Source: Cladocopium goreaui (lineage: Eukaryota; Sar; Dinophyceae; Suessiales; Symbiodiniaceae). From it: a stretch of 64,000 bases of DNA. This document shows positions 32,995-47,041 of the stretch, piece after piece; the first letter of the stretch is position 1; each line of letters begins with the position of its first letter. The stretch is taken from contig CAMXCT020006626.1 of NCBI GenBank assembly GCA_947184155.2, positions 149,758 to 213,757 on the forward strand, in the 5' to 3' direction. The notes under the pieces were generated by a model that had not been told where the DNA came from, did not search any database, and saw only the letters and a program-made list of their open reading frames with translations. Made by a program: the position numbers and the translations under genes.

Positions 32995-33400
32995 ACCTCT
33001 TCCGTGTCACAGTTTTCCTCTTCTTGGGTATGTTGCATCTCTTGCGCGTCACAGTTTCTCTCTTCTTGGGTATGTTGAATTTCTTGCATGTCACAGTTTT
33101 TCTCTTCTTCGGTATGTTGAATCTCTTGCGTGTCATAGTTTTTCTCTTCTTGGGTATGTTGAATCTCTTGCGTGTCATTGTTTCTCTTCTTGGGTATGTT
33201 GCATCTCTTGCATGTCACAATTTTTCTCTTCTTGGGTATGTTGAATCTCTTGCGTGTCATAGTTTTTCTCTTTCTGGGTATGTTGAATCTCTTGCGTGTC
33301 ATAGTTTTTCTGTTCTTGGGTATGTTGAATCTCTCGCGTGTCACAGTTGTTTCTCTTCTTGGGTATGTTGCATCTCTTGCACGTCACAGTTTCTCTCTTC
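32995..33400. repeat. 42-bp minisatellite, about 9.5 copies, open on both strands
   Basis: The unit is ttctcttcttgggtatgttg plus aatctcttgcgtgtcacagt plus tt. Since 42 is a multiple of 3, the same 14-residue words repeat: on the + strand LGYVESLACHSFSL, on the - strand FNIPKKRKTMTRKR, a very basic repeat. Frames of 185 (+, 32889-33446) and 121 (-) residues result. A protein of the basic type would be nucleic-acid binding in character, but nothing shows it is expressed. Confidence 0.85.
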
Positions 33401-35272
33401 TTTTCTGCTTTTCAAAGTGCTGGTCGTAGGGCATGACGTCGTCTAGCTCGGTCGTTGGCAACAAATGTGCAGCAACTCATTCGAAATCCATCCTCCATCT
33501 TCACTTGCTTCAAAGCGGATCCCCAGTCAAATAATCAAAGATCATCGATGATCATCAACTATCCGATTATCAATCTTTAACGACTCCAATGACCAAAAGC
33601 ATTGGTCTGATGATAATTTCCAGTACATTGGAGTACATGTTCTTTTTTCTTTTAAGGTTCACCCCCGCTTTCCCAGCCAGGACACGATGCAACCCTCAAA
33701 GAGGCCGACCACCGAAATACACGGAGGTACCATGACGAACTCACAACTGCGTCGTAATGACTTTGGAGATATGATGAGATATGATGAGATATGTACAGTG
33801 TATGATGCATCGTTGAAAATCTCCTAGTTGTGCATCGTTCATGGTTTCAAGTTGCAGCAGACCTCCATGCATCACTTGTTTGGGATATTTCTTGAGTTCC
33901 ACCGTTTTCGTGGATGGATGCTTTGTGTATCAATTTGCAATAGGGTGGATATCGGTGGGTAATCATTACAAGTGGATATTGTTGGGTACCCATTTGGTAT
34001 CCGTTTGGTATCTATGCGACAATGGTCCAATCATCCATGCGACATTTGGTATCCATTTGGTGTCCTTGCGAAACAACGGCCAAATAAAGGTTAATGGCGA
34101 AGTAAGGCAATGGCTTATCAATTGCTATTTGATGGTCAATCAACTGCCAATGAAATAATATTCCGCGGAGAATTTGTAGCTTTATAGTCAACATTCAATA
34201 GTTTCTACTGTAAGCGAGTATGTCTCAAAATGTTAGGTATCCAACATAAGTACCAAAAGTGATTAAAATAAGCCAACAGTTTGGGTGAGTTAATCATGAC
34301 CAGTTTTAAGTGACCTGAAATCCCGAATGATAGATCCAAGCTTTGGTCGGGCCACTGCATCCACGGCATCGTCCACACCCTCATAGGACTCGCAAACACC
34401 TGCCACGTCGGGGTGAGGTCTACGACTGATGATAGTACTGCAACTCCAAAATCTTGGAGGATTTGCAACTTCAAAGTCTTCAAAAGTTTGGCATCCGGGA
34501 ACCAACTTCCAGGGGTTGTGACTACCTAAGCCGAGAGGAAGGACTTGCTAGCCGCCATTCTTGGCATTCCAGGAGCTCAAGTGATTCTATGTTAGATTCC
34601 CCCTATCCCTTCACTGGCGCCTGGATCTGCTTGAAGAGATCTGGTCGATCCTCAACTGAGGACGGACCGTACAAGAAATGCAGAGCGTTCAATCAGCTAA
34701 TCGGATCAGAAAGCCATGAAAACTGCAAACTGTGCAAGGTTCAGAGAACTGAAACGAGTACATGTGATCTTTCAAAGTGGTCTTGCAAAGCAAGTCACGC
34801 GCTTGCAGTCAGTTGTGTGCATAAACCACATCTCACAGCTTACAAAGCAACTCTTGGGTTCACTGACCGATGGGTTGAGTTCTCCGTCCTGTCAGTATTC
34901 CGTCTGGTTGACATTCAAGAAATCCCAGCTGCAAATGCGGAAGGGGTTCCATGAGACTTCTATGCTTCACGAAACACTGGAAAATCGGATCTATACCTCT
35001 TTGCATGCTCTCAAAACAAGGATCTACGTGGGAGTTGGTCACTTTTTCAATATCAGTCCACTGAGCCATGAAAAGGAAATACTATCGTGTCATTTTCCCA
35101 AATTGGATGGTGATCATCCCACATTCCCAAATATATCTGGTAGTATGACTGTCTATAAGGATCAGAATCATCCCATTTATTTTTTTGTCATGGCGCCCTC
35201 TCCAACATAACGGCTCCACTGTGAATTGGAAACCTGTGCGCTGCGGCCAAAAATGCGTACACAGGATAGGTA
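33401..35272. other. Unique sequence, no gene recognised
   Basis: A perfect 14-bp palindrome gatcatcgatgatc lies at 33540-33553. Short tandem words occur at 33765-33795 (gatatgatgagatatgatga) and 33990-34070 (tttggtatcc with spacer). A 166-residue frame at 34454-34954 on the + strand contains several Cys (CKLCKV, CDLSKWSCKA) but matches nothing known to me. Confidence 0.3.
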
Positions 35273-35350
35273 TAGAGAGATACAAAGAGAAATGGGTAGA
35301 TAGATAGACAGCTAGATAGATAGATGGATGGATAGATAGATACATAGATG
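35273..35350. repeat. (GATA)n-like microsatellite
   Basis: Imperfect gata/gatg repeats over about 78 bp (gatagatagacagctagata). Confidence 0.8.
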
Positions 35351-37720
35351 GGCAAAAAAAAGATAGGAAAGGATGAGACAGGAAAGCAATCCAATCTTGG
35401 AGGATAGGTGGAAAAGTGGACAGGTGGACTGGATCAGATAAGATTTTAGGTAAGATCAGATTAGTTCAGATTGGACAGAGAGCTCAATTGATGGGAACCT
35501 GGCTATATGGATCACTGTAGGGATAAGTTACCATCAGCTACTACCAAGCCATTCACTGACTCAACATGGCCATGGCACCTTGACTGCTATCCCCCGGGTA
35601 GGTCGCAGTGAAAAACATATCTCCTCACCCTCTGCAGAGTTGAAAGGTCAACACCCTCTGCACTTCTTAATTTTTCCGGTGCTGCGGGGAGTCCCAGTCT
35701 GAGAACTAGTGATTCATAAAGGGCTCCATGGAATCCAAGCCTAAATCCAGGTCCGGCTACATGAAAGAATCAGCCATTTATCCAGTACTCCATTTATCCA
35801 TCTCTAATTTTGTGGTATTGGGGGCTGCCCAATTCCCAACTCCAAACCGACCCAAATAAAGCAGAACTATGTCCGATCAACACAAAAATTGTCCAAACCC
35901 AGGGACCAACACTTGAGTAAGCAACATTACATGTCCTGATCAAGCATTTTTGCCGGATAAATATCACCAATGTTTCTGATCAATGAAGGCACTGACAGTG
36001 AAGGCTGATCCCTGACTTGTCATCATAGTCCAGTAACATCAAACACAAAATCAAACAACTACATCGACGACAAAATCCTTTCATTGCAAAGCACTGGTCT
36101 AATGGATCAAACAATCAAACTTATCTAATGGATCAGCCAACTATCAGCCAGGCATCTGAAAGTTTGATAAATGTCCGTTCGACTGCCTGCGCCGAGCAGT
36201 CCCATTGAAGAGAATCATGTCACCGCATCAAAACTTTGGCAAATAGGCCTAGCTCTAGCCATGCCCGCATCGGACTCACAGCATTCTCAATGAGCACCTC
36301 AGTGAGAAACTGCACTCACAACGCCCATTAGAAACCGAAATGCCAACATTCAAAAGGAACCTCCATGCTATGTAAAAACATCATGCAATTGCATACATCA
36401 AACATCACAGTCGGAGTGTCCAAACATCCATGTGAATTCACTCGGCGACGAGAAATGAGCCCCCAAGTCCATACATCCGCTGCTGCGAGAGGTCATTTTC
36501 TGAGAGGCACTTGGGGGCGAGACTTTGGAGGCAGGTGCACCAAAAAGCTTCTCCAACCCAGGCCTGAAGCAACATGAAGCAAGATGAAGCAAGATGAAGC
36601 AAGATGAAGCAAGAGTTGCTTCAATGTGAAGCCTTGTCGTTGCAGCCCTTCATCGTATGAATTGGGTGATCAGAGATGATCAAAGCCGTGACCAGTGACC
36701 AACATGCTCTGCATGCTGAGGGCTTCACTTTTTGAGGGTTGTAAGTGGGTTTTGATCATCAATGCCTCAGTCAAAGGTTTTGCATCACCGCAAAACAAGA
36801 CCATGATCCCATTTTCCGCGGATGGGTGTAAATCTCAAAGTCATTGCCACCTTCGAACCTTGCAGTGCTCCATTCTGCATCGAATGCCTTCTCACTTGTT
36901 TCATTCGCAAATCACAATATTTTATCCAAAGCAATCAATCATTCGTGTAAACCACACCAGTCAGATTCCAATGATCACAAGTTGTGTGCCTAAACCACTA
37001 TTGATCATTGATTAACCAATTATGCAAACCATATCTTAATCGTGATTCATGGACATTTAATGGATTCAATGGATCATCCATATATTAATCATACACTGAC
37101 CATGAATAATTGGTTGAAATTCTATGGACATACCATATGTTCAGATGCGGATACACTCAAAGCAGCTAACTATGACCAGCGGCTGAGTGAAGGTCGACCA
37201 CGGCAGGCTTCAAGGCTGCGCCTGCCCATACCACTGGATGAGTCAATGGGTCTGGAAGGTGATGGTAGATGACTCGTTGATGCTTGTGATGGTGCTTGTA
37301 GATGATTGTAGGTGATGGTAATAGATATCAAGCCATAGACGGGTTCTTATTTTTGATGGGTTCTTCCTATCATAAAGACTTGGATCAAAGGTTCATATGT
37401 TCTTACTATCATAAAGACTTGGCTTGATCAAATTGATCAAAAGACTGATCAGAAATGGCTGACATATCAATGGCTTCCTGTTTCAAACGACTTGGCATTG
37501 CGACAGATCACCCAGCCATGACCTGGAAGCTCATGCACTTCCTCAGTGGAATTCGGCCAAGGATCAGAAGGATCACTCATGACTCAGAAACGGCTATTCT
37601 GAAATATTCTGAAGGATCAATTGATGGATGAATGGCAGAGGACATCCAAAAACCCCAGCAAGCCTGACACCCAAAACTGGGGCCCAAGCAATGCATTGCT
37701 TTTGAAGCTTTCTGCTCGAG
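35351..37720. other. AT-rich unique sequence, no gene recognised
   Basis: No frame above about 100 residues and no motif. It contains a 10-bp tandem repeat gaagcaagat at 36567-36612, two copies of the phrase tcataaagacttgg (37368-37425), and many short tgatca and atggat words. Confidence 0.4.
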
Positions 37721-40700
37721 ACTTTAGCCCCTCTTGTTAACCTCGACACTGCTCTTTAGCCCCTTTTGTTAACCTCGACACTGCTCTTTAGCCCCTTTTG
37801 TTAACCTCGACGCTATACTCTTTAGCCCCTCTTGTTAACCTCGACACTGCTCTTTAGCCCCTTTTGTTAACCTCGACACTGCTCTTTAGCCCCTTTTGTT
37901 AACCTCGACACTACTCTTTAGCCCATTTTGTTAACCTCGACACTACTCTTTAGCCCCTTTTGTTAACCTCGACACTACTCTTTAGCCCCTCTTGTTAACC
38001 TCGACACTACTCTTTAGCCCTTTTTGATAACCTCGACACTACTCTGTAGCCCCTCTTGTTAACCTCGACACTACTCTTTAGCCCCTTTTGTGAACCTCGA
38101 CACTACTCTTTAGCCCCTCTTGTTAACCTCGACACTACTCTTTAGCCCCCATTGTTAACCTCGACACTACTCTTCAGCCTCTCTTGTTAGCCTCGACACT
38201 ACTCTTTAGCCCCTCTTGTTAACCTCGACACTACTCTTTAGCCCCTTTTGTTAACCTCGACACTATACTCTTTAGCCCCTCTTGTTAACCTCGACGCGCT
38301 ACTCTTTAGCCCCTCTTGTTAACCTCGACACTATACTCTTTAGCCCCTCTTGTTAACCTCGACTATACTCTTTAGCCCTTTTTGATAACCTCGACACTAT
38401 ACTCTTTAGCCCCTTTTGTTAACCTCGACACTACTCTTTAGCCCCTCTTGTTAACCTGGACACTATACTCTTTAGCCCCTCTTGTTAACCTCGACACCTC
38501 TCTTTAGCCCCTCTTGTTAACCTCGACACTACTCTTTAGCCCTTTTTGATAACCTCGACACTACTCTTTAGCCCCTTTTGTTAACCTCGACACTATTCTC
38601 TTTAGCCCCTCTTGTTAACCTCGACACTACTCTTTAGCCCCTCTTGTTAACCTCGACACTACTCTTTAGCCCCTCTTGTTAACCTCGACGCTATACTCTT
38701 TAGCCCCTTTTGTTAACCTCGACACTACTCTTTAGCCCCTTTTGTTAACCTCGACACTACTCTTTAGCCCCTTTTGTTAACCTCGACACTACTCTTTAGC
38801 CCCTCTTGTCAACCTCGACGCGCTACTCTTTAGCCCCTCTTGTTAACCTCGACACTATACTCTTTAGCCCCCCTTGTTAACCTCGACACTACTCTTTAGC
38901 CCTTTTTGATAACCTCGACACTACTCTTTAGCCCCTTTTGTTAACCTCGACACTATACTCTTTAGCCATCTTTAGCCCCTCTTGTTAAGCTCGACACTAC
39001 TCGACACTACTCTTTAGCCCCTTTTGTTAACCTCGACACTATACTCTTTAGCCCCTTTTGTTAACCTCGACACTATACTCTTTAGCCCCTCTTGTTCACC
39101 TCGACACTACTCGACACTACTCTTTAGCCCCTTTTGTTAACCTCGACACTATACTCTTTAGCCCCTTTTGTTAACCTCGACACTACTCTTTTGCCCCTCT
39201 TGTTAACCTCGACACTACTCTTTAGCCCCTTTTGTTAACCTCGACACTACTCTTTAGCCCCTCTTGTTAACCTCGACACTACTCTTTAGCCCCTTTTGTT
39301 AACCTCGACGCGCTACTCTTTAGCCCTTCTTGTTAACCTCGACACTACTCTTTAGCCCCTCTTGTTAACCTCGACACGCTACTCTTTAGCCCCTCTTGTT
39401 AACCTTGACGCGCTACTCTTTAGCCCCTCTTTTGTTAACCTCGACACCTCTCTTTCGCCCCTTTTGTTAACCTCGACACTACTCTTTAGCCCCTTTTGTT
39501 AACCTCGACACTACTCTTTAGCCCCTTTTGTTAACCTCGACACTACTCTTTAGCCCCTCTTGTTAACCTCGACACTACTCTTTAGCCCCTTTTGTCAACC
39601 TCGACACGACTCTTTAGCCCCTCTTGTCAACCTCACACTACTCTTTCGCCCCTTTTGTTGACCTCGACACTATACTCTTTAGCCCCTTTTGTTAACCTCG
39701 ACACTATACTCTTTAGCCCCTTTTGTTAACCTCGACACTACTCTTTAGCCCCTTTTGTTAACCTCGACACTACTGTTTAGCCCCTTTTGTTGACCTCGAC
39801 ACTATTCTTTAGCACCTCTTGTTAACCTCGACACTATTCTTTAGCACCTCTTGTTAACCTGGACACTACTCTTTAGCCCCTTTTGTTAACCTGGACACTA
39901 CTCTTTAGCCCCTTTTGTTAACCTCGACACTACTCTTTAGCCCCTTTTGTTAACCTCGACACTACTCTTTAGCCCCTTTTGTTAACCTCGACACCTCTCT
40001 TTCGCACCTCTTGTTAACCTCGACACTACTCTTTAGCCCCTTTTGTTAACCTCGACACTACTCTTTAGCCCCTTTTGTTAACCTCGACACTACTCTTTAG
40101 CCCCTCTTTTGTTAACCTGGACACTACTCTTTAGCCCTCTTTTGTTAACCTGGACACTACTCTTTAGCCCCTTTTGTTAACCTCGACACTACTCTTTAGC
40201 CCCTTTTGTTAACCTCGACACTACTCTTTAGCCCCTTTTGTTAACCTCGACACTACTCTTTAGCCCCTTTTGTCAACCTCGACGCGCTACTCTTTAGCCC
40301 CTCTTGTTAACCTCGACACTACTCTTTAGCCCCTTTTGTTAACCTCGACACTACTCTTTAGCCCCTTTTGTTGACCTCGACACTACTCTTTCGCCCCTTT
40401 TGTTGACCTCGACGCTACTCTTTCGCCCCTTTTGTTAACCTCGACACTACTCTTTAGCCCCTTTTGTTGACCTCGACACTACTCTTTAGCCCCTTTTGTT
40501 AACCTCGACACTACTCTTTAGCCCCTTTTGTTAACCTCGACACTACTCTTTAGCCCCTTTTGTTAAGCTCGACGCTACTCTTTAGCCCCTTTTGTTGACC
40601 TCGAGACTATTCTTTAGCCCCTCTTGTTAACCTGGACACTATACTCTTTAGCCCCTTTTGTTAACCTCGACACTACTCTTTAGCCCCTTTTGTTAACCTC

Positions 40701-42744
40701 GACACTACTCTTTAGCCCCTCTTGTTAACCTCGACACTACTCTTTAGCCCCTTTTGTTAACCTCGACACTACTCTTTAGCCCCTTTTGTTAACCTCGACA
40801 CTATACTCTTTTGCCCCATCTCTGACCCTTAACCTCGACACTACTCTTTAGCCCCTTTTGTTAACCTCGACACTACTCTTTAGCCCCTCTTGTTAACCTC
40901 GACACTACTCTTTAGCCCCTTTTGTTAACCTCGACACTACTCTTGCCCCTTTGTTACCTCGACACTATTCTTTAGCCCCTTTTGTTAACCTCGACACTAT
41001 TCTTTAGCCCCTTTTGTTGACCTCGACACTACTCTTTAGCCCCTTTTGTTGACCTCGACACTACTCTTTAGCCCCTTTTGTTAACCTCGACACTACTCTT
41101 TAGCCCCTTTTGTTAACTTCGACACTACTCTTTAGCCCCTCTTGTCAACCTCGACGTGCTACTCTTTAGCCCCTTTTGTTAACCTCGACACTACTCTTTA
41201 GCCCCTTTTGTTAACCTCGACACTACTCTTTAGCCCCTTTTGTTAACCTCGACACTACTCTTTAGCCCCGTTTGTTAACCTCGACACTACTCTTTAGCCC
41301 CTTTTGTTAACCTCGACACTACTCTTTAGCCCCTTTTGTTAACCTCGACACTATTCTCTTTAGCCCCTCTTGTTAACCTCGACACTACTCTTTAGCCCCT
41401 TTTGTTAACCTGGACACTACTCTTTAGCCCCTTTTGTTAACCTCGACACTACTCTTTAGCCCCTCTTGTTAACCTCGACACTACTCTTTAGCCCCTTTTG
41501 TTGACCTCGACACTATACTCTTTAGCCCCTTTTGTTAACCTCGACACTATACTCTTTAGCCCCTTTTGTTAACCTCGACACTACTCTTTAGCCCCTTTTG
41601 TTAACCTCGACACTACTCTTTAGCATCTTTTGTTGACCTCGACACTATTCTTTAGCACCTCTTGTTAACCTCGACACTACTCTTTAGCCCCTTTTGTTAA
41701 CCTCGACACTACTCTTTAGCCCCTTTTGTTAACCTGGACACTACTCTTTAGCCCCTTTTGTTAACCTCGACACTACTCTTTAGCCCCTTTTGTTAACCTC
41801 GACACTACTCTTTAGCCCCTTTTGTTAACCTCGACACCTCTCTTTCGCACCTCTTGTTAACCTCGACACTACTCTTTAGCCCCTTTTGTTGACCTCGACA
41901 CTACTCTTTCGCCCCTTTTGTTGACCTCGACACTATTCTTTAGCCCCTTTTGTTAACCTCGACACTATTCTTTAGCCCCTTTTGTTGACCTCGACACTAT
42001 TCTTTAGCCCCTTTTGTTAACCTCGACACCTCTCTTTCGCCCCTCTTGGTTAACCTCGACACTACTCTTTAGCCCCTTTTGTTAACCTCGACACTACTCT
42101 TTCACCCCTTTTGTTGACCTCGACACTATTCTTTAGCCCCTTTTGTTAACCTCGACACTATTCTTTAGCCCCTTTTGTTGACCTCGACACTATTCTTTAG
42201 CCCCTTTTGTTAACCTCGACACCTCTCTTTCGCCCCTCTTGGTGAACCTCGACACTACTCTTTAGCCCCTTTTGTTGACCTCGACACTACTCTTTCGCCC
42301 CTTTTGTTGACCTCGACACTATTCTTTAGCCCCTTTTGTTAACCTCGACACTATTCTTTAGCCCCTTTTGTTAACCTCGACACTATTCTTTAGCCCCTTT
42401 TGTCAACCTCACACTACTCTTTCGCCCCTTTTGTTAACCTCGACACTACTCTTTAGCCCCTTTTGTTAACCTCGACACTACTCTTTAGCCCCTTTTGTCA
42501 ACCTCAACACTACTCTTTAGCCCCTCTTGTCAACCTCACACTACTCTTTCGCCCCTTTTGTTAACCTCGACACTACTCTTTAGCCCCTTTTGTTAACCTC
42601 GACACTACTCTTTAGCCCCTTTTGTTGACCTCGACACTATTCTTTAGCCCCTCTTGTTAACCTCGACACTACTCTTTAGCCCCTTTTGTTAACCTGGACA
42701 CTATTCTTTAGCCCCTTTTGTTGACCTCGACACTATTCTTTAGC
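37721..42744. repeat. Satellite array, 32-bp unit, about 155 copies
   Basis: The unit is ctttagccccttttgttaac plus ctcgacactact (32 bp), with frequent 34-bp forms (cactatact, gacgcgctact) and c/t variation in tttt/ctct. Both strands contain in-phase stops (ttag, ttaac), so no frame reaches 60 residues over 5 kb, in contrast with the 53-bp array. The unit has an HpaI-type gttaac palindrome. It starts at a sharp border after tctgctcgag and ends at tctttagcgacttg. Confidence 0.95.
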
Positions 42745-45700
42745 GACTTGAGTCGACAAGTAGAAGCGACCAAAAGGCAGGACAAAAAGTGACGAACATT
42801 GACCAAAAGGCACGACTCAAAGGATCAAGTTGAGGCCACGCCATGCTCCCGTGAAGTTCAACACCTGCTGCAGCAATTTCCGAAGCCCTGCACCACCATC
42901 TTCTTCCTTCGTGCCAGCTTCTTGCGCCTGCAGGCCATGCTTCAATTGCACTCGTCATCACGCTGTGCTGATTACGATCTCATATTGGTCTTTGGGTCTT
43001 TGGGTCTTTGGATGTGTTTTCTGATTATGTTGAAGCTCGCAGTCAGATTGGTCAAAGGGTGGCGCGAAAGGTCAAACCATGTCACGCCTGTCTCTGCTTT
43101 TCGCACTAATGGTCCACGTCATGCAGCACTGTGTCACGTAGAAGCACGGCAGTTCGACCTGCTTCGCCAATGCAAGTCATTTTCCAAAAAATCAAAGCTG
43201 AAATGGTTGTTCTTATCATATGTCATTCGAGTCAAAGAAACAAACTTAATGTAGCTTGATTCAGCTTGGTCTATTCCATTCATTTCGATGCATTTCAATG
43301 CATTTCTGATCATTACGGCGGCCGATTTCGACTTTTCGACTCACCGTGACGTGACGTGTCGCGACGTGTCTTCACTCTTGACTGGACTCTCAAAATCGGA
43401 CGCCGAACCGAAATCGCCGATTTCAGCTGGGGGTACCTGTATCCTAAACTGCAGGGTTCTTAACATGCAAACCGCTTTGCAAATCATATGTCCTGACTCC
43501 GGAACTGGAGGATTGGCATGCTGCTGGGGTGTTCTGCTGGGGTGTTCTGCTGGGGTGTTCGTGGGGCTGTTTGTGGCGACCAGAGGTCTCTAAGCAGGAT
43601 ATGTGCAGTATTGCCAGAAGATGGACACGTCACAGATCTGCAATGTGCTCTATAACATGTGAATTTTGCGGGACGTGTGCAGTATTGCCAGAAGATGGGC
43701 ACGTCACAAATCGGCAACCTGCTTTATAACATGTGATTTCTGCGGGATATGTGCAGTATTGCCGGAAGATGGGCACGTCACAGATCTGCAATGTGCTTTA
43801 TAACGCTACACGCTTCACGTTTTGTACTGTTCCCTGTAGAGCTACATGTGGCACTACAGGAACCGCTACACCCTTCACATTTTGTATGTCACCTTACGAA
43901 ACCTTGGACGGAGACGAAACATCAAACTAGAATCCAAAATGCTACAACAATCGCGCACGGTGACGACCGGCTGTAAATGATATACACAAACATCCAAAAC
44001 ACGCAGCTGGGCTGGATCTACAATATCTCGAGTTCTTAGATCATGTTCGTACTTAGATAATATCGTCATATCGTTAATCATCTTTAGACTTCAAACCAAT
44101 ATCATCTTTATACTAAAAACCGATCTTACATTCCATGAAAATAGTGGCACGAGGTTCCATCACACCCCTAGCCCCTCTTCCTCGGCCAATCCGGCGTCAC
44201 TTCCCGCATCCCATTCGGCCTGTCGTGGATATTTTGGCGCGCATCACAGATTCACAGTCTTCCAAGGGTTGTGGTATGCGTGGATTCCATGTAGAGATCT
44301 CATGTTTATGTTTTAGCAAATAAATTAAATACAACTTTACTACAGACAGAAATCATGCAACAAGAGGTGGTATGGTTATTCACGGTCCATGGTAATACAG
44401 GCTCAATACTTTTTGATGATATCCGGTCGACTAATATCAGTTCAATGTTTGTCCCAACATGTCCCAACTAAGATAATCCAAGAATAATCTATCATATCAG
44501 GCCCCTATCATAGTTGGTGCGACGGCTGCCATACCACCTGTGTTTCTGTCCTCGCGTTTGGGAGTCCGGGCGGAAGTAACAATAGGGCGCACTAGGTAAG
44601 TCTGCGCCTTCGCAGCATGGGCAACAATTAATAAACCCATCCTTCAACTCGGCACCTAGTGAAGTTGCTGATGTTGTTCATTACGTGCCAATCATCGGAA
44701 AGATCTAGAGCTGTCAGCTGCAGCTATGGTTCGAAAGTATTTGATATTGCAAGGTCCCAGTTGCCACGATTGAAGACTTGGTGAAAATAAAGGTCAATAA
44801 AACTTGCCAAAGGAAGACCTGACACAATGATGAAAACAGTCTTTTTGACAGATTCTTCATGTTCACAACTGTGAAGAATTCACAAGTTTCTCCAAAATTG
44901 AAACAATCAAGCTCATCTTCAGCATTCCTTTTGATCGCGAGCAAAATTGGTTCGTGGAATAAGAGCCTGAACATGCCTGAACCATTGCTTCACACGTGCA
45001 AAGTGCGAGGTTTCAATGCCATTCCCCACGAACTCCAAGGACCTAAAACTGCCAAGCACCAGCAATCTGTGCCTTCGGCGAGATTGGATCCTGACGAGAG
45101 TCTTGCCAAAAATCGTGCAATTTGCTGCGGTGGGATGTTCCTCCGAAACTTTTGGCTTACTCGAAGTTCTGGACATTCTTAATACAGTAACAATCAACCA
45201 ACCAAAACTTTTAGCACTGCTGGCCTTTGTCTTTCACGACCCGACTTTATCCTGCCGCTGACCAGTTCCAAGCTGGCATGAATTTTGCGAAGTCAATTTA
45301 TCTCATCATGCTACAGCGGGGAAGTCAAAGTCATCCCCAGGGTCTCTTGCCGGTCTTCCCCATTGTAAACGCAATTTAGATGTGTTGTCCCGTATAGCAA
45401 CATCGTTGTAACATCGGCTGTCTCTGCTTGTTATTCTAACATCGTTGTAGCGTTCCCCAACTTCGATCTCCAAAGTCTTAGTTTGCAGCAACGGACAGTT
45501 TCTCTGTCCTTGACACGGGCTTTCGTCCAGGAACTCGGACTGTAACTCTCTGCGCTTGTAGATGTCTCAGCGCAATGCTTCACGCATGGAAACATGTTGG
45601 AGTTCGTTCAGGGTGCGTTCACCTGCCTATATCTGGGGAATCTGTTGTGGTTGAGTCCATCAAACTACATCATTCGCACCCGTGGGCGCCACACTCTCAC

Positions 45701-45930
45701 AATTGCGTTATAGTTCGCCATATATTTGTATATATATATAATGTAACAATACCAGTATCTCGAGTCGCTGCATCATGACCGAAGTTCCGACCTCCTGTAG
45801 GGACTTGAGTCCAGGGGTGGTAAACGAAAGCTAGGAGGAGAGACAGAAGAGGAGAAGCTGGACTCACCCCCAAGACGATTTCACGCAAATCAATGAGGCG
45901 TAAATGAAACAAACATCATACCAAAAAGAT
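42745..45930. other. Unique sequence, no gene recognised
   Basis: Frames up to 151 residues (42799-43254, +) occur without motifs. Small tandem features: tttgggtc triplet near 42990, ggggtgttctgct x3 at 43524-43562, a 74-bp repeat (listed separately), and two copies of cgctacac-cttcac-ttttgta at 43803-43890. No RNA gene seen. Confidence 0.3.
43603..43805. repeat. 74-bp tandem repeat, three copies
   Basis: The string gtgcagtattgcc begins at 43603, 43677 and 43751, each followed by gaagatgg, acacgtcaca and ataac. Differences are few substitutions. Confidence 0.85.
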
Positions 45931-45939
45931 ACATCAATT

Positions 45940-46565
45940 AGACCTAACTGAGACTTAAATGAAAGAAACATGATACGAAAAAAGATATCCAAATGAGATG
46001 TAAAGGCGACAAGGCAAGGGAAATGAAACAAACCTGAGACCAAAAAGAGAGATCAATGAGACTTAAATGAGACATCCAGGAGACCCGAGTGAAACAAACA
46101 GGAAACCAAAAAGAGACATCCATGAGACGCAAATGAAACAAACATGAGACCTGCAAGATACATCAATGAAAATGAGACCTAAATGAGACATCAATGAGAC
46201 TTAAAACGACACCAAACAGGGACATCAATGAGATTGAAATGAGACATCAATGAGACGTAAATGAGACATCAATGAAACCTAAATGAGACCGAAATGAGAC
46301 CTCAATGAGACATCAGTGAGACCTAAATGAGACCGAAATGAGACTTAAGTGTGACATCAGTGAAACCTAATTGAGACATAAATGAGCTTCAATGAGACAT
46401 CAGGGAGACCGATATGAGACCTACATGAAACATAAATGACACATCAATGAGACTTAATGACCTAAGTAAGACATAAATGAGACTTAATTAAGACATAAAT
46501 GAGACCTAAATAAGACATAAATGAGACCACTAAATGAGACATCAATGAAACCTCAATGAGACCTA
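45940..46565. repeat. Degenerate 11-bp tandem repeat (atgagacctaa type)
   Basis: Words such as aatgagacatc, aatgagaccta and aatgagactta follow one another for about 600 bp, more regular towards 46180-46560. It ends in a run of g at 46576-46590. Confidence 0.8.
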
Positions 46566-46768
46566 AAAGACGGCCCGGGGGGGGGAGGGTTCGCCCGAAA
46601 GATCGGGGGAAATGAATCCGGCCACCCTGCAAAGGAAAATAGCTAAAGCTAACCAAACTCCAGCTGCTTGACGCAGCTTTCGTGAATTGTTGATGAAGCA
46701 AACCTCAAAAATGGACAATCATTATCCATTGAAAAAGCCACCATTTCTTTTTGACGGCGCAACTCTGA

Positions 46769-47041
46769 GTTGGGTGGCTGGAGTTCCAGTTGGCCCCACG
46801 TTTCGTGAGAACCAGGACCGGTCTGCTCCGCACATTTTCCACAAACCTCCGAGGCAGGCTCTTGCACCAACCGATTGCTGGCTTGGCAACCGTCTATGGT
46901 ATATTCGGAATAATCGTATTGATCGTACCGATGATTGCTACGGGACAATGGTTAAGGGTTGATTTAGATACAGGAACGATGACGCGACTAGACTCACTCA
47001 TGGTTTATTCATGGATGATTCGATGGCCATATCATGTTTGA
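46769..47041 (+). CDS. Possible exon with basic N-terminus and one membrane segment
   Basis: The frame reads LAPRFVRTRTGLLRTFS then NLRGRLLHQPIAGLATV and a hydrophobic span IFGIIVLIVPMIATG. There is no ATG at the beginning; the first codon after a possible acceptor (ggagttccag) is TTG. The Arg-rich, acid-free opening followed by a single membrane helix would suit a mitochondrial or membrane protein. The alternative frame is open over the same interval, so this is weak. Confidence 0.2.
   Translation, partial: VGWLEFQLAPRFVRTRTGLLRTFSTNLRGRLLHQPIAGLATVYGIFGIIVLIVPMIATGQWLRVDLDTGTMTRLDSLMVYSWMIRWPYHV

Noticed and set aside
37721..42744. Could the ctttagccc repeat be telomeric?
   Set aside because: The unit is 32 bp with a single such word, unlike a 7-bp telomere repeat, and the array is internal.
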